NCBI RefSeq assembly: GCF_024518675.1 | Contig: NZ_JANIGL010000003.1 | Coordinates: 682,001 to 746,000, forward strand | Origin: Pseudoalteromonas shioyasakiensis | Lineage (GTDB): Bacteria; Pseudomonadota; Gammaproteobacteria; Enterobacterales; Alteromonadaceae | Direction of reading: 5' to 3' | Length of the DNA: 64,000 nucleotides | Shown here: piece by piece, positions 54,401-63,322 of the stretch | Position numbering within the stretch: position 1 is the stretch's first letter | How the letters are laid out: the number at the start of each line of letters is the position of its first letter | Translations under genes and position numbers: made by a program | The notes under the pieces: model-generated | The model's input: only the letters and a program-made list of their open reading frames with translations | Told to the model about the DNA's origin: nothing | Databases searched by the model: none

Positions 54401-54717
54401 CGCTGTAAAAAGCGATCAATGGCTTGTGTGAGCAACTCGTCGAGTTGCTCTTCAAAATCATCTTTACTCACTTTAAAGTGAGTTAAATAAGTCTTAACTT
54501 GTTGCTCAGCAAGTAGTTTGCTATTCACACTGTATTGGCGCTCGGCCTTTGACTTATCAAATCGCGGGGTAAAGTGGTAATGGGCAAAAATAGGCGCTGT
54601 TAGATGTTGATTAGCATAATCACAAAAGCGCTCAATCATTTGCCCACCATTAGGACCAAGGCAACCAGGCTCTACACGATAAAGTAAATGAAGTTTTTTA
54701 TCGTCACTTAGCTGCAT
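54397..54717 (-). CDS. Conserved-looking hypothetical protein
   Basis: 106 residues, soluble, with an N-terminal LHLLYRVEPGCLGPNGGQMIERFC segment and a helical C-terminus. No family recognised. It lies 17 bases downstream of the NTF2-like gene, so they may be co-transcribed. Confidence 0.65.
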   Translation of the reverse strand: MQLSDDKKLHLLYRVEPGCLGPNGGQMIERFCDYANQHLTAPIFAHYHFTPRFDKSKAERQYSVNSKLLAEQQVKTYLTHFKVSKDDFEEQLDELLTQAIDRFLQR

Positions 54718-54734
54718 TGACTTTCCTTATCGGT

Positions 54735-55505
54735 TTAGCGAAAAAATAGTACTTTAGTTATTTTGCCGTTTTCGATTTCATAACTTGATACCAGCTCTGA
54801 ACGTTTATCAACTACTTTTGGATCGGTTGAGCAGGTTTCTGATAACTCGTGATCAATCACGATATTGCCATATACAATACGTTTAATGGGTGATGATTTA
54901 ATACACTTTAATTTTTTAAACATAATGCCGTAACGGGCGATTAGTTTTTCTTTGCCTTTGAACAGTAATTCATTTGGAAAAGCATAAAATTCGACGTTCT
55001 CATCATACATACCAACAAATGCTTCAATGTTGCGGGCATTATACGCTTTGATCAATTGCTCAATGACTGCCAATGACTCGCGGGATTGCTTTGCTTTAGC
55101 TTGCTGTTTTAAAGTGAGCGCCTCTTTTGCTTGCGCAACTGCTTGGTCTGCTTGTGCTATTGCTTGTGCTTTTTCTGCTTGGTTTTTTGGCTGCAGTGCA
55201 GGTTTTGCGGCTTCATTACCTAACACTTTACTAGTATCTACAACCTCAATCATATTGTCTTTATTAGGGTCAACAACAATAGGTTGAGTTGGCTCAATTT
55301 CTGGCGGCGTTGATTTTTCAGCACTTTGGTTTTGTGGCGTCATGGTGATCACCGCAGCACTGTCTTGTAATTGTTCCGTCGTTTCAGTGCTTTTTTCGTT
55401 TGCTTTTGTTTCTTGCGTTTGCTCAGCTTCAAGCGCTTGCTCAACTGGGGCGGAAAAAGATTGCAATGATACTAATAAAATAGCTGCAAAAAATAACGAT
55501 TTCAT
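54735..55505 (-). CDS. Exported NTF2-like (SnoaL-type) protein
   Basis: 256 residues. Signal peptide (1-18), then a low-complexity Glu/Gln/Lys/Ala-rich region to about 140 that is probably disordered or coiled-coil. A C-terminal NTF2-fold domain (VIEQLIKAYNARNIEAFVGMYDENVEFY ... SSYEIENGKITKVLFFR) ends the protein. NTF2-like domains bind small ligands or act in protein contacts; function here unknown. Periplasmic by prediction. Confidence 0.75.
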   Translation of the reverse strand: MKSLFFAAILLVSLQSFSAPVEQALEAEQTQETKANEKSTETTEQLQDSAAVITMTPQNQSAEKSTPPEIEPTQPIVVDPNKDNMIEVVDTSKVLGNEAAKPALQPKNQAEKAQAIAQADQAVAQAKEALTLKQQAKAKQSRESLAVIEQLIKAYNARNIEAFVGMYDENVEFYAFPNELLFKGKEKLIARYGIMFKKLKCIKSSPIKRIVYGNIVIDHELSETCSTDPKVVDKRSELVSSYEIENGKITKVLFFR

Positions 55506-55585
55506 ACTGTTCCTGAGTAATTTAACAGACGCTAAAATAGCAAAAAATATGCTTAGGGGATAGTTTTATCCCACGATTTACGCAT

Positions 55586-56326
55586 TTACCAATACTGCTC
55601 GACGGTAATCTGCCCCGGCTCTCTGCGTCGATTTCGGGTATAACCTTTATCGGTTAAAATAGTACTGGTTTCTTTTACCATTTCTGGATTACCACACACC
55701 ATAAACTGCGCCGTGTCAGGTGTTGGTATTAAATGGCAATGGTTAAATAAAGTCTCATTGGCAATATGCTCAGTTATTCGCCCGTGTAACCCTTGTTTAG
55801 GCTGCTCACGACTAACAACACTTACATACTGTAATTGTGGGTACTGTTGTTGTAATTGCGTAATTTTTGCTTGATAACTGAGATCCGCATTTAACCGTAC
55901 GCCATGTACTAACACAACCTCTTCAAACCGCTGCCATATATCCCCTTGCTCAAGCATGGATAAAAACGGCCCAATCGCAGTCCCTGTGCTAAGCATCCAC
56001 AGTTGCTTACTGGCGGGTATTTCATCAAGGGTAAAAAAGCCACTGGCACGACGTTCGATCAAAACCGTATCGCCAGGGGTTAATTTAGCAAGTTGCTGCG
56101 ATAACAAACCACCGGCCACATTAATTAGGTAAAACTCTAAATCGTCAGAATCCGGTGAGTTAACATAAGAATATGCACGAGCAATGCGTTTATCATTCAT
56201 CATCATCGACAGCTTAGTAAACTGCCCGGCTTTAAATGGCTCAACATCAGCATTTACAATTAAACTAAATAAGGTATCTGTCCACCAAACAATATCTTTC
56301 ACCTTCGCCTCAACCCAATTAGACAT
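55586..56326 (-). CDS. fpr: Ferredoxin-NADP+ reductase (Fpr type)
   Basis: 246-residue FAD enzyme exchanging electrons between NADPH and ferredoxin or flavodoxin. The FAD motif is RAYSYVNSPDS (RxYS), the phosphate-binding region FYLINVAGGLLSQQL, the NADP motif STGTAIGPFLSML and the C-terminal VEQYW with terminal Trp match the E. coli Fpr group. ATG 56326 has AAGGAG upstream, so a longer frame from 56386 is rejected. It is monocistronic. In related species fpr responds to oxidative stress; no operator is obvious here. Confidence 0.92.
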   Translation of the reverse strand: MSNWVEAKVKDIVWWTDTLFSLIVNADVEPFKAGQFTKLSMMMNDKRIARAYSYVNSPDSDDLEFYLINVAGGLLSQQLAKLTPGDTVLIERRASGFFTLDEIPASKQLWMLSTGTAIGPFLSMLEQGDIWQRFEEVVLVHGVRLNADLSYQAKITQLQQQYPQLQYVSVVSREQPKQGLHGRITEHIANETLFNHCHLIPTPDTAQFMVCGNPEMVKETSTILTDKGYTRNRRREPGQITVEQYW

Positions 56327-56470
56327 TGCCCTCTCCTTATTTGATATACCTAATATAACAGTGGCAAAGGGAATGGGAGGTGTCAATGGCAGAGCAGCTT
56401 AAAGCTATAAGTTTTAAGCTTTAAGTACTTACAACTTAAAACTGATGGCTGAAAGCTGATAGCTTACGGC

Positions 56471-56504
56471 TAAAAAAAGCCGCCTAGGGTTACTAGGCGG
56501 CTTT
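56471..56504 (-). terminator. Terminator of deoB-deoD
   Basis: Perfect 12-bp stem (AAAGCCGCCTAG at 56476-56487 with complement 56493-56504) and, on the minus strand, a T run (56472-56478). It lies about 80 bases after the deoD stop. Just before it (56401-56460) are AAGCTTTAAG/AAAGCTGATAGC words typical of degenerate intergenic repeats. Confidence 0.88.
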
Positions 56505-56582
56505 GGGAGGTTAGTCTCACTGTATTTGGGCGTGTCTCCAAATCAGCGAATACGTTACCAAGGAACTTTTTACATTGTTTAG

Positions 56583-57284
56583 TTACACTGACTCTAGAGC
56601 AATTTTAACCATTTCGTTAAAGGTGCTTTGACGCTCTTCACTTGGTGTTGCTTCACCAGTGATCACATGGTCACTTACGGTAAATAATGCCATTGCTTTT
56701 GCGCCATACTCGGCAGCAACGCCATATAAACCAGCGGTTTCCATATCAACGGCTAACATACCTAATTTATCAAGCTCTTGATAAAAAGTGTTATCAGCTT
56801 GATAGAAGGTGTCGGTGGTAAATACATTACCTACTTTTGCTTTAATACCTAACTCTTTTGCCGCGTTAACGCCATTTAATAGTAGGTCAAAATCAGCAAT
56901 AGCAGAGAAATCATAACCACGTACGCGAGCACGGTTTACGTTAGAATCTGTGCTGGCGCCTTGGGCGAAAATAACGTCGCGAATTTTTATATCGCTGCCA
57001 ATACCGCCACAGGTGCCGATACGAATAAGGTTTTTAACGCCGTAACTAACTATCAATTCACGGGCATAAATTGACATAGATGGAATCCCCATCCCTGACC
57101 CCATAATACTTACAGGCTTACCTTTGTAGGTTCCGGTAAAGCCATACATATTACGAACGCCAGTTACTTTTACTGCGTTATCAAGAAAGTTTTCTGCAAT
57201 ATATTGCGCGCGTAGTGGATCGCCTGGCATTAATACCGTTTGGGCAAAATCACCGTTGTTCGCTTCGATATGCGGAGTACTCAT
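56583..57284 (-). CDS. deoD: Purine-nucleoside phosphorylase
   Basis: 233 residues. Cleaves purine (deoxy)ribonucleosides with phosphate to base and (deoxy)ribose-1-phosphate. PNP/UDP-family motifs: [22 protein letters not shown] at the N-terminus, [40 protein letters not shown] and the catalytic Asp in VSDHVITGE. Hexameric DeoD type by length. Its start overlaps the deoB stop by one base, so they are co-translated. Product ribose-1-phosphate feeds DeoB. Confidence 0.96.
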   Translation of the reverse strand: MSTPHIEANNGDFAQTVLMPGDPLRAQYIAENFLDNAVKVTGVRNMYGFTGTYKGKPVSIMGSGMGIPSMSIYARELIVSYGVKNLIRIGTCGGIGSDIKIRDVIFAQGASTDSNVNRARVRGYDFSAIADFDLLLNGVNAAKELGIKAKVGNVFTTDTFYQADNTFYQELDKLGMLAVDMETAGLYGVAAEYGAKAMALFTVSDHVITGEATPSEERQSTFNEMVKIALESV

Positions 57285-58516
57285 TATTCGTTTCCTTTTA
57301 CAAGTGGTGCTTTTAGCTCTGATACAAAGCCGTCACCATAGTCAAGTGCAGGTAAGTTAAACCACTGGGCAAGTGTTTGACCTATGTCTGCAAAACTAGC
57401 ACGCTCACCAAGCGGGGTATTTTCCAGCCCAGCTCGATAAGCAAGTACAGGTACATATTCACGGGTGTGCTCACTGCCCGGGAATGTTGGATCACAACCG
57501 TGATCCGCTGTAATAATTAGTACGTCGTCGGGTTTAAGCTGCTTAAGAATTGTTGGTAAATAATCATCAAACTCTTTAAGTGCTTTTGCATACCCTACTG
57601 GGTTACGACGGTGGCCAAACTTTTCATCAAAATCAACAAGGTTAGTAAATATCAAACTATGATCTGGCGCTGATGCCATCACCTGTGATGTTTTTTCTAA
57701 TAAGTTTTGTAAGCCAGGGGCTTTGTGTTTTTGTGTAATACCTTGGTGTGCATAAATATCTGCAATTTTACCAATGCTTATTACTTCGCCGCCATCTTCT
57801 GCTAGTTTATCTAGCAAGGTTGGCGCTGGCGGTAACACTGAATAATCACGACGGTTGCCTGTTCTGGCAAAGTCTTGATTAGTCGAACCCAAAAATGGCC
57901 GCGCAATCACTCGTCCTATGTTCATTTCATCAAGCAGCGCCCGTGTGATTTCGCAGACCTGATAAAGCTTTTCTAGACCGAAAGTTTGTTCATGCGCGGC
58001 TATTTGAAACACGCTATCAGCTGAGGTGTAACAGATTGGTTTACCTGTTTTTACGTGCTCTTCACCTAGCTGTTCTAAAATGGTTGTTCCTGATGCATGA
58101 CAGTTGCCTAAAATGCCAGGAATTCCCGTACGAGCAATTAGCTCGTCAATAAATTCTTGCGGAAAACAAGGTTGTGTATCAGGGAAATAACCCCAATCAA
58201 ATAACACCGGCACACCCGCCATTTCCCAATGACCTGATGGTGTGTCTTTACCACTTGAAAGCTCTTTAGCGTAACCCCACGCTGCAATCGGTGTTTGGCG
58301 ATCGCTCACTAAGCAAGGTTCATTGCCTGCCGCTTCACATGCATCCACTAAACCTAATAATGATAAGTTAGGCAGTGAAAGTGGTTTACCGGTTTCGTCT
58401 GAGTATGCTTTTAGCAGATGGGCAAATGTATTCGCGCCTAGGTCGCCAAACTTGTCAGCGTCGGGGGCTGCGCCTATGCCTAAGCTGTCTGCCATCAATA
58501 TAATTGCTCTTGCCAT
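57284..58516 (-). CDS. deoB: Phosphopentomutase
   Basis: 410 residues from ATG 58516 (GAGGTG five bases upstream; an in-frame GTG at 58522 would add two residues). Converts (deoxy)ribose-1-phosphate to the 5-phosphate. Alkaline-phosphatase superfamily metal sites are seen in [21 protein letters not shown] (metal Asp and start of the fold), [14 protein letters not shown] (phosphorylated Thr), [19 protein letters not shown] (metal Asp/His). First gene of the deoBD pair. No deoA or deoC adjoins it here. Confidence 0.96.
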   Translation of the reverse strand: MARAIILMADSLGIGAAPDADKFGDLGANTFAHLLKAYSDETGKPLSLPNLSLLGLVDACEAAGNEPCLVSDRQTPIAAWGYAKELSSGKDTPSGHWEMAGVPVLFDWGYFPDTQPCFPQEFIDELIARTGIPGILGNCHASGTTILEQLGEEHVKTGKPICYTSADSVFQIAAHEQTFGLEKLYQVCEITRALLDEMNIGRVIARPFLGSTNQDFARTGNRRDYSVLPPAPTLLDKLAEDGGEVISIGKIADIYAHQGITQKHKAPGLQNLLEKTSQVMASAPDHSLIFTNLVDFDEKFGHRRNPVGYAKALKEFDDYLPTILKQLKPDDVLIITADHGCDPTFPGSEHTREYVPVLAYRAGLENTPLGERASFADIGQTLAQWFNLPALDYGDGFVSELKAPLVKGNE

Positions 58517-58569
58517 ACTCACCTCGTTTATCCAATAGAGCTACTTTATCTGTTGTTGCTTTTTACCGT

Positions 58570-58587
58570 ACAGGACATAAGTCCTGT
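58570..58587. promoter_or_regulatory. Perfect inverted repeat in the deoB-udk divergent region
   Basis: ACAGGAC and its complement around ATAA, 54 bases upstream of the deoB start. It may be an operator or a leader hairpin. A TGTGATCTACC half-site resembling CRP/CytR boxes occurs about 80 bases further right (58664-58674) but without a good second half. Confidence 0.4.
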
Positions 58588-58708
58588 TTCATAAAACCTA
58601 AACATTATAAATTTCACATCTTAAAGCGAAGCAAGAGAGATTATTCGTGTCTTTTTTGCTATTGTGATCTACCAACAATATATACCTTCTGTGTGGGTGA
58701 GAACTTTA

Positions 58709-59338
58709 GTGACACGAACAATAATAGCCATTGCTGGCGCATCTGCGTCGGGCAAATCTCTTTTTAGCCAAACTATTTATAATGAATTGGTTAATGAGCT
58801 CGAACCAGGCGCTATCGCCGTGATCGAAGAAGATGCGTATTACAAAGACCAATCGCATCTGCCGTTTGCCCATCGTACGCAAACGAACTACGACCACCCT
58901 GATGCGTTTGAACATGAATTGATGTGCGAACATCTAACAAAATTACGCAATGGAGAAGCGGTCGAAGTTCCAACATATGATTATGCGCAGCATACACGTA
59001 GTGATAAAACACGCACGGTTATGCCAGCTCAAATAATTATTGTAGAAGGTATTTTGCTGCTCAGCGACAAAGCGCTAAATAAAGAATTTGATATCAAAGT
59101 GTTTATAGATACACCGCTTGATATTTGCCTAATGCGCCGTATGCAACGTGATATGGAGCAACGAGGCAGAACATTACAGTCCGTTGTTGAACAATATCAA
59201 GCGACTGTGAGACCTATGTTTTATCAGTTTATTGAGCCCTCAAAGCACAAGGCTGATTTAGTGGTCACACGTGGCGGCATGAATCGTGTTGCGATTGATA
59301 TAATTAAAAGTAAAATAAAATATTTACTGCAAAAATAA
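58709..59338 (+). CDS. udk: Uridine/cytidine kinase
   Basis: 209 residues from GTG 58709 (VTRTIIAIAGASASGKS), which fits the family N-terminus; a frame continues upstream to 58664 without a ribosome site. P-loop GASASGKS at 10-17, then DAYYKDQSHLPF, TNYDHPDAFEHELM, and the lid FIDTPLDICLMRRMQRDMEQRGR and RPMFYQFIEPSK. Phosphorylates uridine and cytidine with ATP/GTP. Nineteen bases before nupC, so the importer and the kinase are co-expressed. Confidence 0.94.
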   Translation: MTRTIIAIAGASASGKSLFSQTIYNELVNELEPGAIAVIEEDAYYKDQSHLPFAHRTQTNYDHPDAFEHELMCEHLTKLRNGEAVEVPTYDYAQHTRSDKTRTVMPAQIIIVEGILLLSDKALNKEFDIKVFIDTPLDICLMRRMQRDMEQRGRTLQSVVEQYQATVRPMFYQFIEPSKHKADLVVTRGGMNRVAIDIIKSKIKYLLQK

Positions 59339-59357
59339 CAACGGGAAATAACCAAAC

Positions 59358-60581
59358 ATGACAACATTTATGAGCTTAGTCGGCATGTGTGTGCTGCTAG
59401 GCATTGCTTTTGTGGCCTCAACCAACCGCAAAGCAATTAGTTTAAGAACGGTGGGTATTGCGTTTGCCATGCAATTTATTATCGGCGGGTTTGTACTGTT
59501 TTTTGAAGCAGGAAAAAACGCCTTAGTGAGCATGTCAAAAGCCGTATCATCGGTAATTGGTTTTGCAAATGACGGAATATCGTTTTTATTCGGTCCCCTT
59601 GCCAGCCAAGATACCTTAGGGTTTATTTTTGCGGTACAAGTGTTACCGGTCATTGTGTTTTTCTCTGCCCTTGTTGCAGTGCTTTATCACATTGGCATTA
59701 TGGATTGGATTATTAAAATCCTCGGCGGTGGTTTACAAAAACTGTTAAAAACATCGCGTACCGAATCGCTCTCAGCGACCGCCAACATATTTGTTGGCCA
59801 AACTGAAGCACCGTTGATAGTAAAGCCATTTATAGCAACTATGACCAAGTCGGAATTGTTTGCAGTGATGGTAGGTGGCCTAGCCACGGTTGCAGGCTCG
59901 GTAATGGCCGGTTATGTCATTATAGGTGTAGAGCTTAAATATTTAATTGCTGCCAGCTTTATGGCTGCACCGGGTGGGTTTTTAATGGCCAAGATGATTG
60001 TGCCAGAGACCGAAACCCCAAAAGACACATTGGCTGATCTTGAAGAAAGTGAAGACAAACCAGTCAATGTAATAGATGCAGCAGCATCGGGCGCCGCCAA
60101 CGGTATGCATTTAGCGCTCAATGTCGGCGCAATGTTATTAGCGTTTGTTGCTTTAATCGCGCTTTTAAACGGTTTATTAGGTGGTGTTGGTGGCTGGTTT
60201 GATTATCCGACACTGACACTACAAGAAATTTTAGGTTATATATTTGCCCCGGTTGCCTGGTTACTCGGCGTACCATGGAATGAAGCAATTATAGCCGGCA
60301 GTTTTATTGGTCAAAAGTTAGTAGTGAATGAATTTGTTGCTTACTTAGACTTTATAAATTATCGCGATACGTTAAGTGCGCACACACAAGCGATTGTCAC
60401 ATTCGCGTTATGTGGGTTTGCTAACTTATCATCGATAGCCATTTTACTAGGTGGATTAGGCGGTATGGCGCCTAGTCGGCGAAAGGATATCGCACGCTTA
60501 GGGCTCAGAGCAGTGTTAGCAGGATCTATGGCTAACCTTATGAGCGCCGCAATTGCAGGTTTTTTCCTCTCGCTAGCTTAG
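59358..60581 (+). CDS. nupC: NupC-type concentrative nucleoside transporter
   Basis: 407 residues, membrane protein with about 10 hydrophobic segments, H+ or Na+-coupled nucleoside uptake. Family motifs: [17 protein letters not shown] (nucleoside-binding), [63 protein letters not shown]. Adjacent to udk and divergent from deoBD, forming a compact uptake and salvage unit. Na+ coupling is common in marine species but not readable with certainty. Confidence 0.95.
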   Translation: MTTFMSLVGMCVLLGIAFVASTNRKAISLRTVGIAFAMQFIIGGFVLFFEAGKNALVSMSKAVSSVIGFANDGISFLFGPLASQDTLGFIFAVQVLPVIVFFSALVAVLYHIGIMDWIIKILGGGLQKLLKTSRTESLSATANIFVGQTEAPLIVKPFIATMTKSELFAVMVGGLATVAGSVMAGYVIIGVELKYLIAASFMAAPGGFLMAKMIVPETETPKDTLADLEESEDKPVNVIDAAASGAANGMHLALNVGAMLLAFVALIALLNGLLGGVGGWFDYPTLTLQEILGYIFAPVAWLLGVPWNEAIIAGSFIGQKLVVNEFVAYLDFINYRDTLSAHTQAIVTFALCGFANLSSIAILLGGLGGMAPSRRKDIARLGLRAVLAGSMANLMSAAIAGFFLSLA

Positions 60582-60667
60582 AAACTTTGAGATGAGCCTT
60601 AGTTGCAAAACAATAGGATAGAGCTTTAAGGGGTTAAAGAGCTATCTGACTTGAACGATACTTCACC

Positions 60668-60687
60668 AAGGGCCGCAAGGCCCTTTT
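60668..60687 (+). terminator. Terminator of udk-nupC
   Basis: Perfect 7-bp stem AAGGGCC/GGCCCTT closed by a GCAA tetraloop, followed by a short T stretch. Confidence 0.75.
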
Positions 60688-60766
60688 ATCGTTTTAAGCC
60701 TTCCACTTTTCAAATTTTATAGATTGTTACTATACTCAAACTGTACCTGACAGTTGAGGAAACTTC

Positions 60767-61486
60767 ATGCGGCCTTTTATTTATTTGATGCTAATTTTAT
60801 TTGCACCATTTTGTTATGCCCACACGCCTCTTAAAGTTGTTACTGAGTTATCGCCGCCAAATCAAACCCGTATCAATAATGAAGTAATGGGTTACAGCAC
60901 CGAAATTGTAAGGCTTATTTTAGCTGCCGCTAACATCGATGCCACAATCGAAATCTACCCTTGGGCTCGTGCCTATAAAATGGCACACTCAAAACCAAAT
61001 ACGCTCATATACAGCTTAGCTAAAACAGCAGATCGGGAGCCGCTATTTCATTGGATTGGTACCGTAGCGCAGTTTAAATTAGGCTTTGTTAAACTCAGTC
61101 AACGCAGTGATATTGTTATCAATAACCTAGAGCAGGCCAAACAATACAACGTGGCTGTACAGCGTCATGATCTTGCTTATAAGGTATTAACTAAATATGG
61201 CTTTGCTGTTGTGCTAACCAGTGATATTCAAAAGTCATATCACTTGTTACTAGCAGAAAAAGTAGATTTAATTATTGATGATGAAAACTATCTGGCTGCG
61301 ATGAGTGAGCAACTTGCCATAAATGCAGATAAAATTAGCTTTGTGTATGCAATTGATGAACTTGCCGTGGCGGGCTATTTAGCAACTAATATCAATATGG
61401 ATAAAGCCGTGGTAACTCAATTAAAACACGCATTCGCAAAGGTAAAAAGCACGCCGCAATATAATGCCTTATTAAAGCAAAAATAA
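60767..61486 (+). CDS. SBP_bac_3 family periplasmic binding protein (1)
   Basis: 239 residues. Signal peptide (1-18, ending CYAH), then a single Venus-flytrap domain of the amino-acid-binding type: VMGYSTEIVRLILAAANIDATIEIYPWARAYKMA and the later LAEKVDLIIDDENYL lobe. No permease or ATPase gene adjoins it, so it may work alone or with distant transporters. It is paralogous to the convergent gene at 61496; both share the PWARAY motif and REPLF/RETLF-QW spacing. Monocistronic. Confidence 0.85.
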   Translation: MRPFIYLMLILFAPFCYAHTPLKVVTELSPPNQTRINNEVMGYSTEIVRLILAAANIDATIEIYPWARAYKMAHSKPNTLIYSLAKTADREPLFHWIGTVAQFKLGFVKLSQRSDIVINNLEQAKQYNVAVQRHDLAYKVLTKYGFAVVLTSDIQKSYHLLLAEKVDLIIDDENYLAAMSEQLAINADKISFVYAIDELAVAGYLATNINMDKAVVTQLKHAFAKVKSTPQYNALLKQK

Positions 61487-61495
61487 CCGTGCGCT

Positions 61496-62257
61496 CTAAT
61501 TGTGGATATACAGGTTTTTAAACGAGTCGATTTCCCCTTCTTCTCTAAGTCGCTGTAGTTGTACATTGAATTGCGCAATAATTTCTTTTGGAACTGCTTT
61601 ATTAAAAGCTAAGTAATTTCCGCCTAGTTTTTCTACCGGTAACTCAACCAATTTGACCACTTCTTTACCCCCATGACCAAATTGCTGGAGCTGGTAATCT
61701 AGAACATACTCTGAGCCTAAAATAAGATCGATTTTATTTTTAAAAAACAGATTCATGTATTCATAATGATGAGAAAACTGTAACAGATTTTTATCAGCTT
61801 CAAAGCCAACCTCATAAACCAATTGCTCGTAAACATTGCCTCTTACCAAGCCAAGGGAATAGGCACTAACTTGGTTTAAGTCAGTCGGGTTAATATGCTT
61901 ATTGGTCGCCAGACGGTAAAAGAACGTGCGAGATGACACCAATGGCCCCACCCACTGAAATAGCGTTTCACGTTGCACAGTACGAGCTGTCGATACCAAG
62001 CCAGCAGCCGAATTATTCTGTGCTAATTGATAGGCACGCGCCCACGGCAGTAGCTCAAATTGGCATTCAACCTTCACTCGCTCGCAAAGCGTACGTGTAA
62101 TATCGAGGTTTATCCCTTGTAATTGCCCTTTATTAGAGAAATTGTAAGGTGGGAACTGCTCTGTGTAGATGGTGAGTGTTTGTACTGCATAGGCAAACTG
62201 GCCACACAGTAATAACAAGCACGCGAAACCATTTCGAATAAATATAGCGCCGTTCAC
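61496..62257 (-). CDS. SBP_bac_3 family periplasmic binding protein (2)
   Basis: 253 residues. Signal peptide (about 1-24, ending YAVQ), then TIYTEQFPPYNFSNKGQLQGINLDITRTLCE, ELLPWARAYQLAQ and the C-terminal lobe FFKNKIDLILGSEYVLDY. Same family as the gene at 60767, facing it tail to tail with nine bases between stops. Ligand unknown; no transporter partner nearby. Confidence 0.85.
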   Translation of the reverse strand: MNGAIFIRNGFACLLLLCGQFAYAVQTLTIYTEQFPPYNFSNKGQLQGINLDITRTLCERVKVECQFELLPWARAYQLAQNNSAAGLVSTARTVQRETLFQWVGPLVSSRTFFYRLATNKHINPTDLNQVSAYSLGLVRGNVYEQLVYEVGFEADKNLLQFSHHYEYMNLFFKNKIDLILGSEYVLDYQLQQFGHGGKEVVKLVELPVEKLGGNYLAFNKAVPKEIIAQFNVQLQRLREEGEIDSFKNLYIHN

Positions 62258-62389
62258 TTACAGTTGAAAAAGATACTTAATAATATACCCAAACTACCTC
62301 AAGATGCGAGCGTCGGTGGAATTAAAAGCGATTTACACAAAGAGAAGAAAAGCAACGTGCTGCGAATACACCTAGAACCTTTTACTTTC

Positions 62390-62489
62390 GTAGGAGAGCG
62401 CTTTAGCGCCGATTGGCTTTTAACACATAACCTGAAACAGCATCACGGCTAAAACCTGTTCCCACAAAAATAGGTTTTTGCACCGATAG
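62390..62489 (+). repeat. Repeat A copy 6
   Basis: Full GTAG-headed element in plus orientation; differs slightly from the left-hand copies (ACATAACCTGAAACAGC). Confidence 0.85.
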
Positions 62490-62518
62490 AACCTAGAACC
62501 TAGTCCCTTTTTTATTCC

Positions 62519-62609
62519 CTCATCAGCGCAGCGTCTCTTTACCTCTTTGTGAATAAATTACTAAAAGATCTATTTGTACAAAGAGAAGTGAATGAGGGTA
62601 AATGAGAAG
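62519..62609 (+). repeat. Repeat B copy 7
   Basis: CTCATCAGCGCAGCGTCTC to GGGTAAATGAGAAG, between the two repeat A copies. The stem arms read CTCTTTGTG and TACAAAGAG. Confidence 0.8.
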
Positions 62610-62663
62610 ACAAAGCAACGGGCTTCGAGCGCCGTACGAATACACCTAGAACCTTTTACTTTC

Positions 62664-62763
62664 GTAGGAGAGCGCTTTAGCGCCGATTAGCTTTTAACAC
62701 ATAACCTGAAACAGCATCACGGCTAAAGCCTGTTCCTACAAAAATAGGTTTTTACACCGATAG
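62664..62763 (+). repeat. Repeat A copy 7
   Basis: Second GTAG-headed element of this region, sharing the GAAACAGC variant with copy 6, which supports local duplication. Confidence 0.85.
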
Positions 62764-62840
62764 ACCCTAGAATCTAGTCACTTCCCTAGCCTCTGGCAAC
62801 CTTGTTCCTAAATCTTTATTTCTATGTTTTACAGGCACAA

Positions 62841-62866
62841 AAAAAGCGCTTCTATAAGCGCTTTTT
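62841..62866. terminator. Bidirectional terminator next to the cold-shock gene
   Basis: Perfect 11-bp stem AAAAAGCGCTT (62841-62851) with complement 62856-62866 and loop CTAT. The A/T ends provide T tracts on both strands. It is placed about 25 bases after the csp stop. Confidence 0.85.
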
Positions 62867-62889
62867 GTTTTTACTAATTAAAGTAAAAA

Positions 62890-63099
62890 TTATAACGGAG
62901 TGATGTTATCCGCTTGTGGACCTTTTTGACCTTGTGAAAGAGTGAACTCTACACGTTGGCCTTCAGCTAAAGTTTTGAAACCTTCGCTTTTGATTGCTGA
63001 AAAATGTGCGAAAACGTCTGGACCATTTTCTTGCTCGATGAAACCAAAACCTTTAGACTCGTTGAACCACTTAACTGTACCTGATACGATGTTAGACAT
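62890..63099 (-). CDS. Cold-shock (CspA-family) protein
   Basis: 69 residues, single cold-shock OB-fold. RNA-binding motifs RNP1 KGFGFI (16-21) and RNP2 VFAHF (29-33) are intact, as is the [11 protein letters not shown] start. It binds single-stranded RNA and acts as an RNA chaperone. ATG 63099 follows AGGA at proper distance; a frame continuing upstream to 63153 is not used. It has a long leader of about 150 bases from a good promoter at 63258-63285, as in cold-inducible csp genes. Which CspA paralogue it is cannot be told. Confidence 0.95.
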   Translation of the reverse strand: MSNIVSGTVKWFNESKGFGFIEQENGPDVFAHFSAIKSEGFKTLAEGQRVEFTLSQGQKGPQADNITPL

Positions 63100-63257
63100 T
63101 GTAATATCCTGATATAAAATAAAAAATTGTGCCCAAATGGGCGGGTGTAGCAAAAAATGAGATGGTACTTAAAAACTTCAGGACGGTACTACAAGTATTA
63201 CTTATACAACAACGAAATGGAGATTTATAAATTACATGCTTTCTTTCTAGCTGAGGC

Positions 63258-63285
63258 CCACTATATAGAATTGTTGTGCTATGTC
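63258..63285 (-). promoter_or_regulatory. Sigma-70 promoter of the cold-shock gene
   Basis: Minus-strand TTGACA (plus 63280-63285) and TATAGT (plus 63258-63263) separated by 16 bases. A start near 63250 gives a 5' leader of about 150 bases. Confidence 0.65.
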
Positions 63286-63322
63286 AAATACTTTATACTT
63301 GTTTTGCAAAATTTACCCATAG

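Larger units (their letters stand above)
62258..62837. other. Repeat-rich non-coding region
   Basis: Two repeat A copies and one repeat B copy in the plus orientation, linked by CACCTAGAACCTTTTACTTTC words that occur twice almost identically (around 62369 and 62644). This implies a tandem duplication of the A unit with B between. A short open frame at 62264-62452 is made of repeat sequence and is rejected. Confidence 0.7.

Noticed and set aside
62264..62452. 62-residue open frame
   Set aside because: Composed largely of repeat A sequence and linker words.
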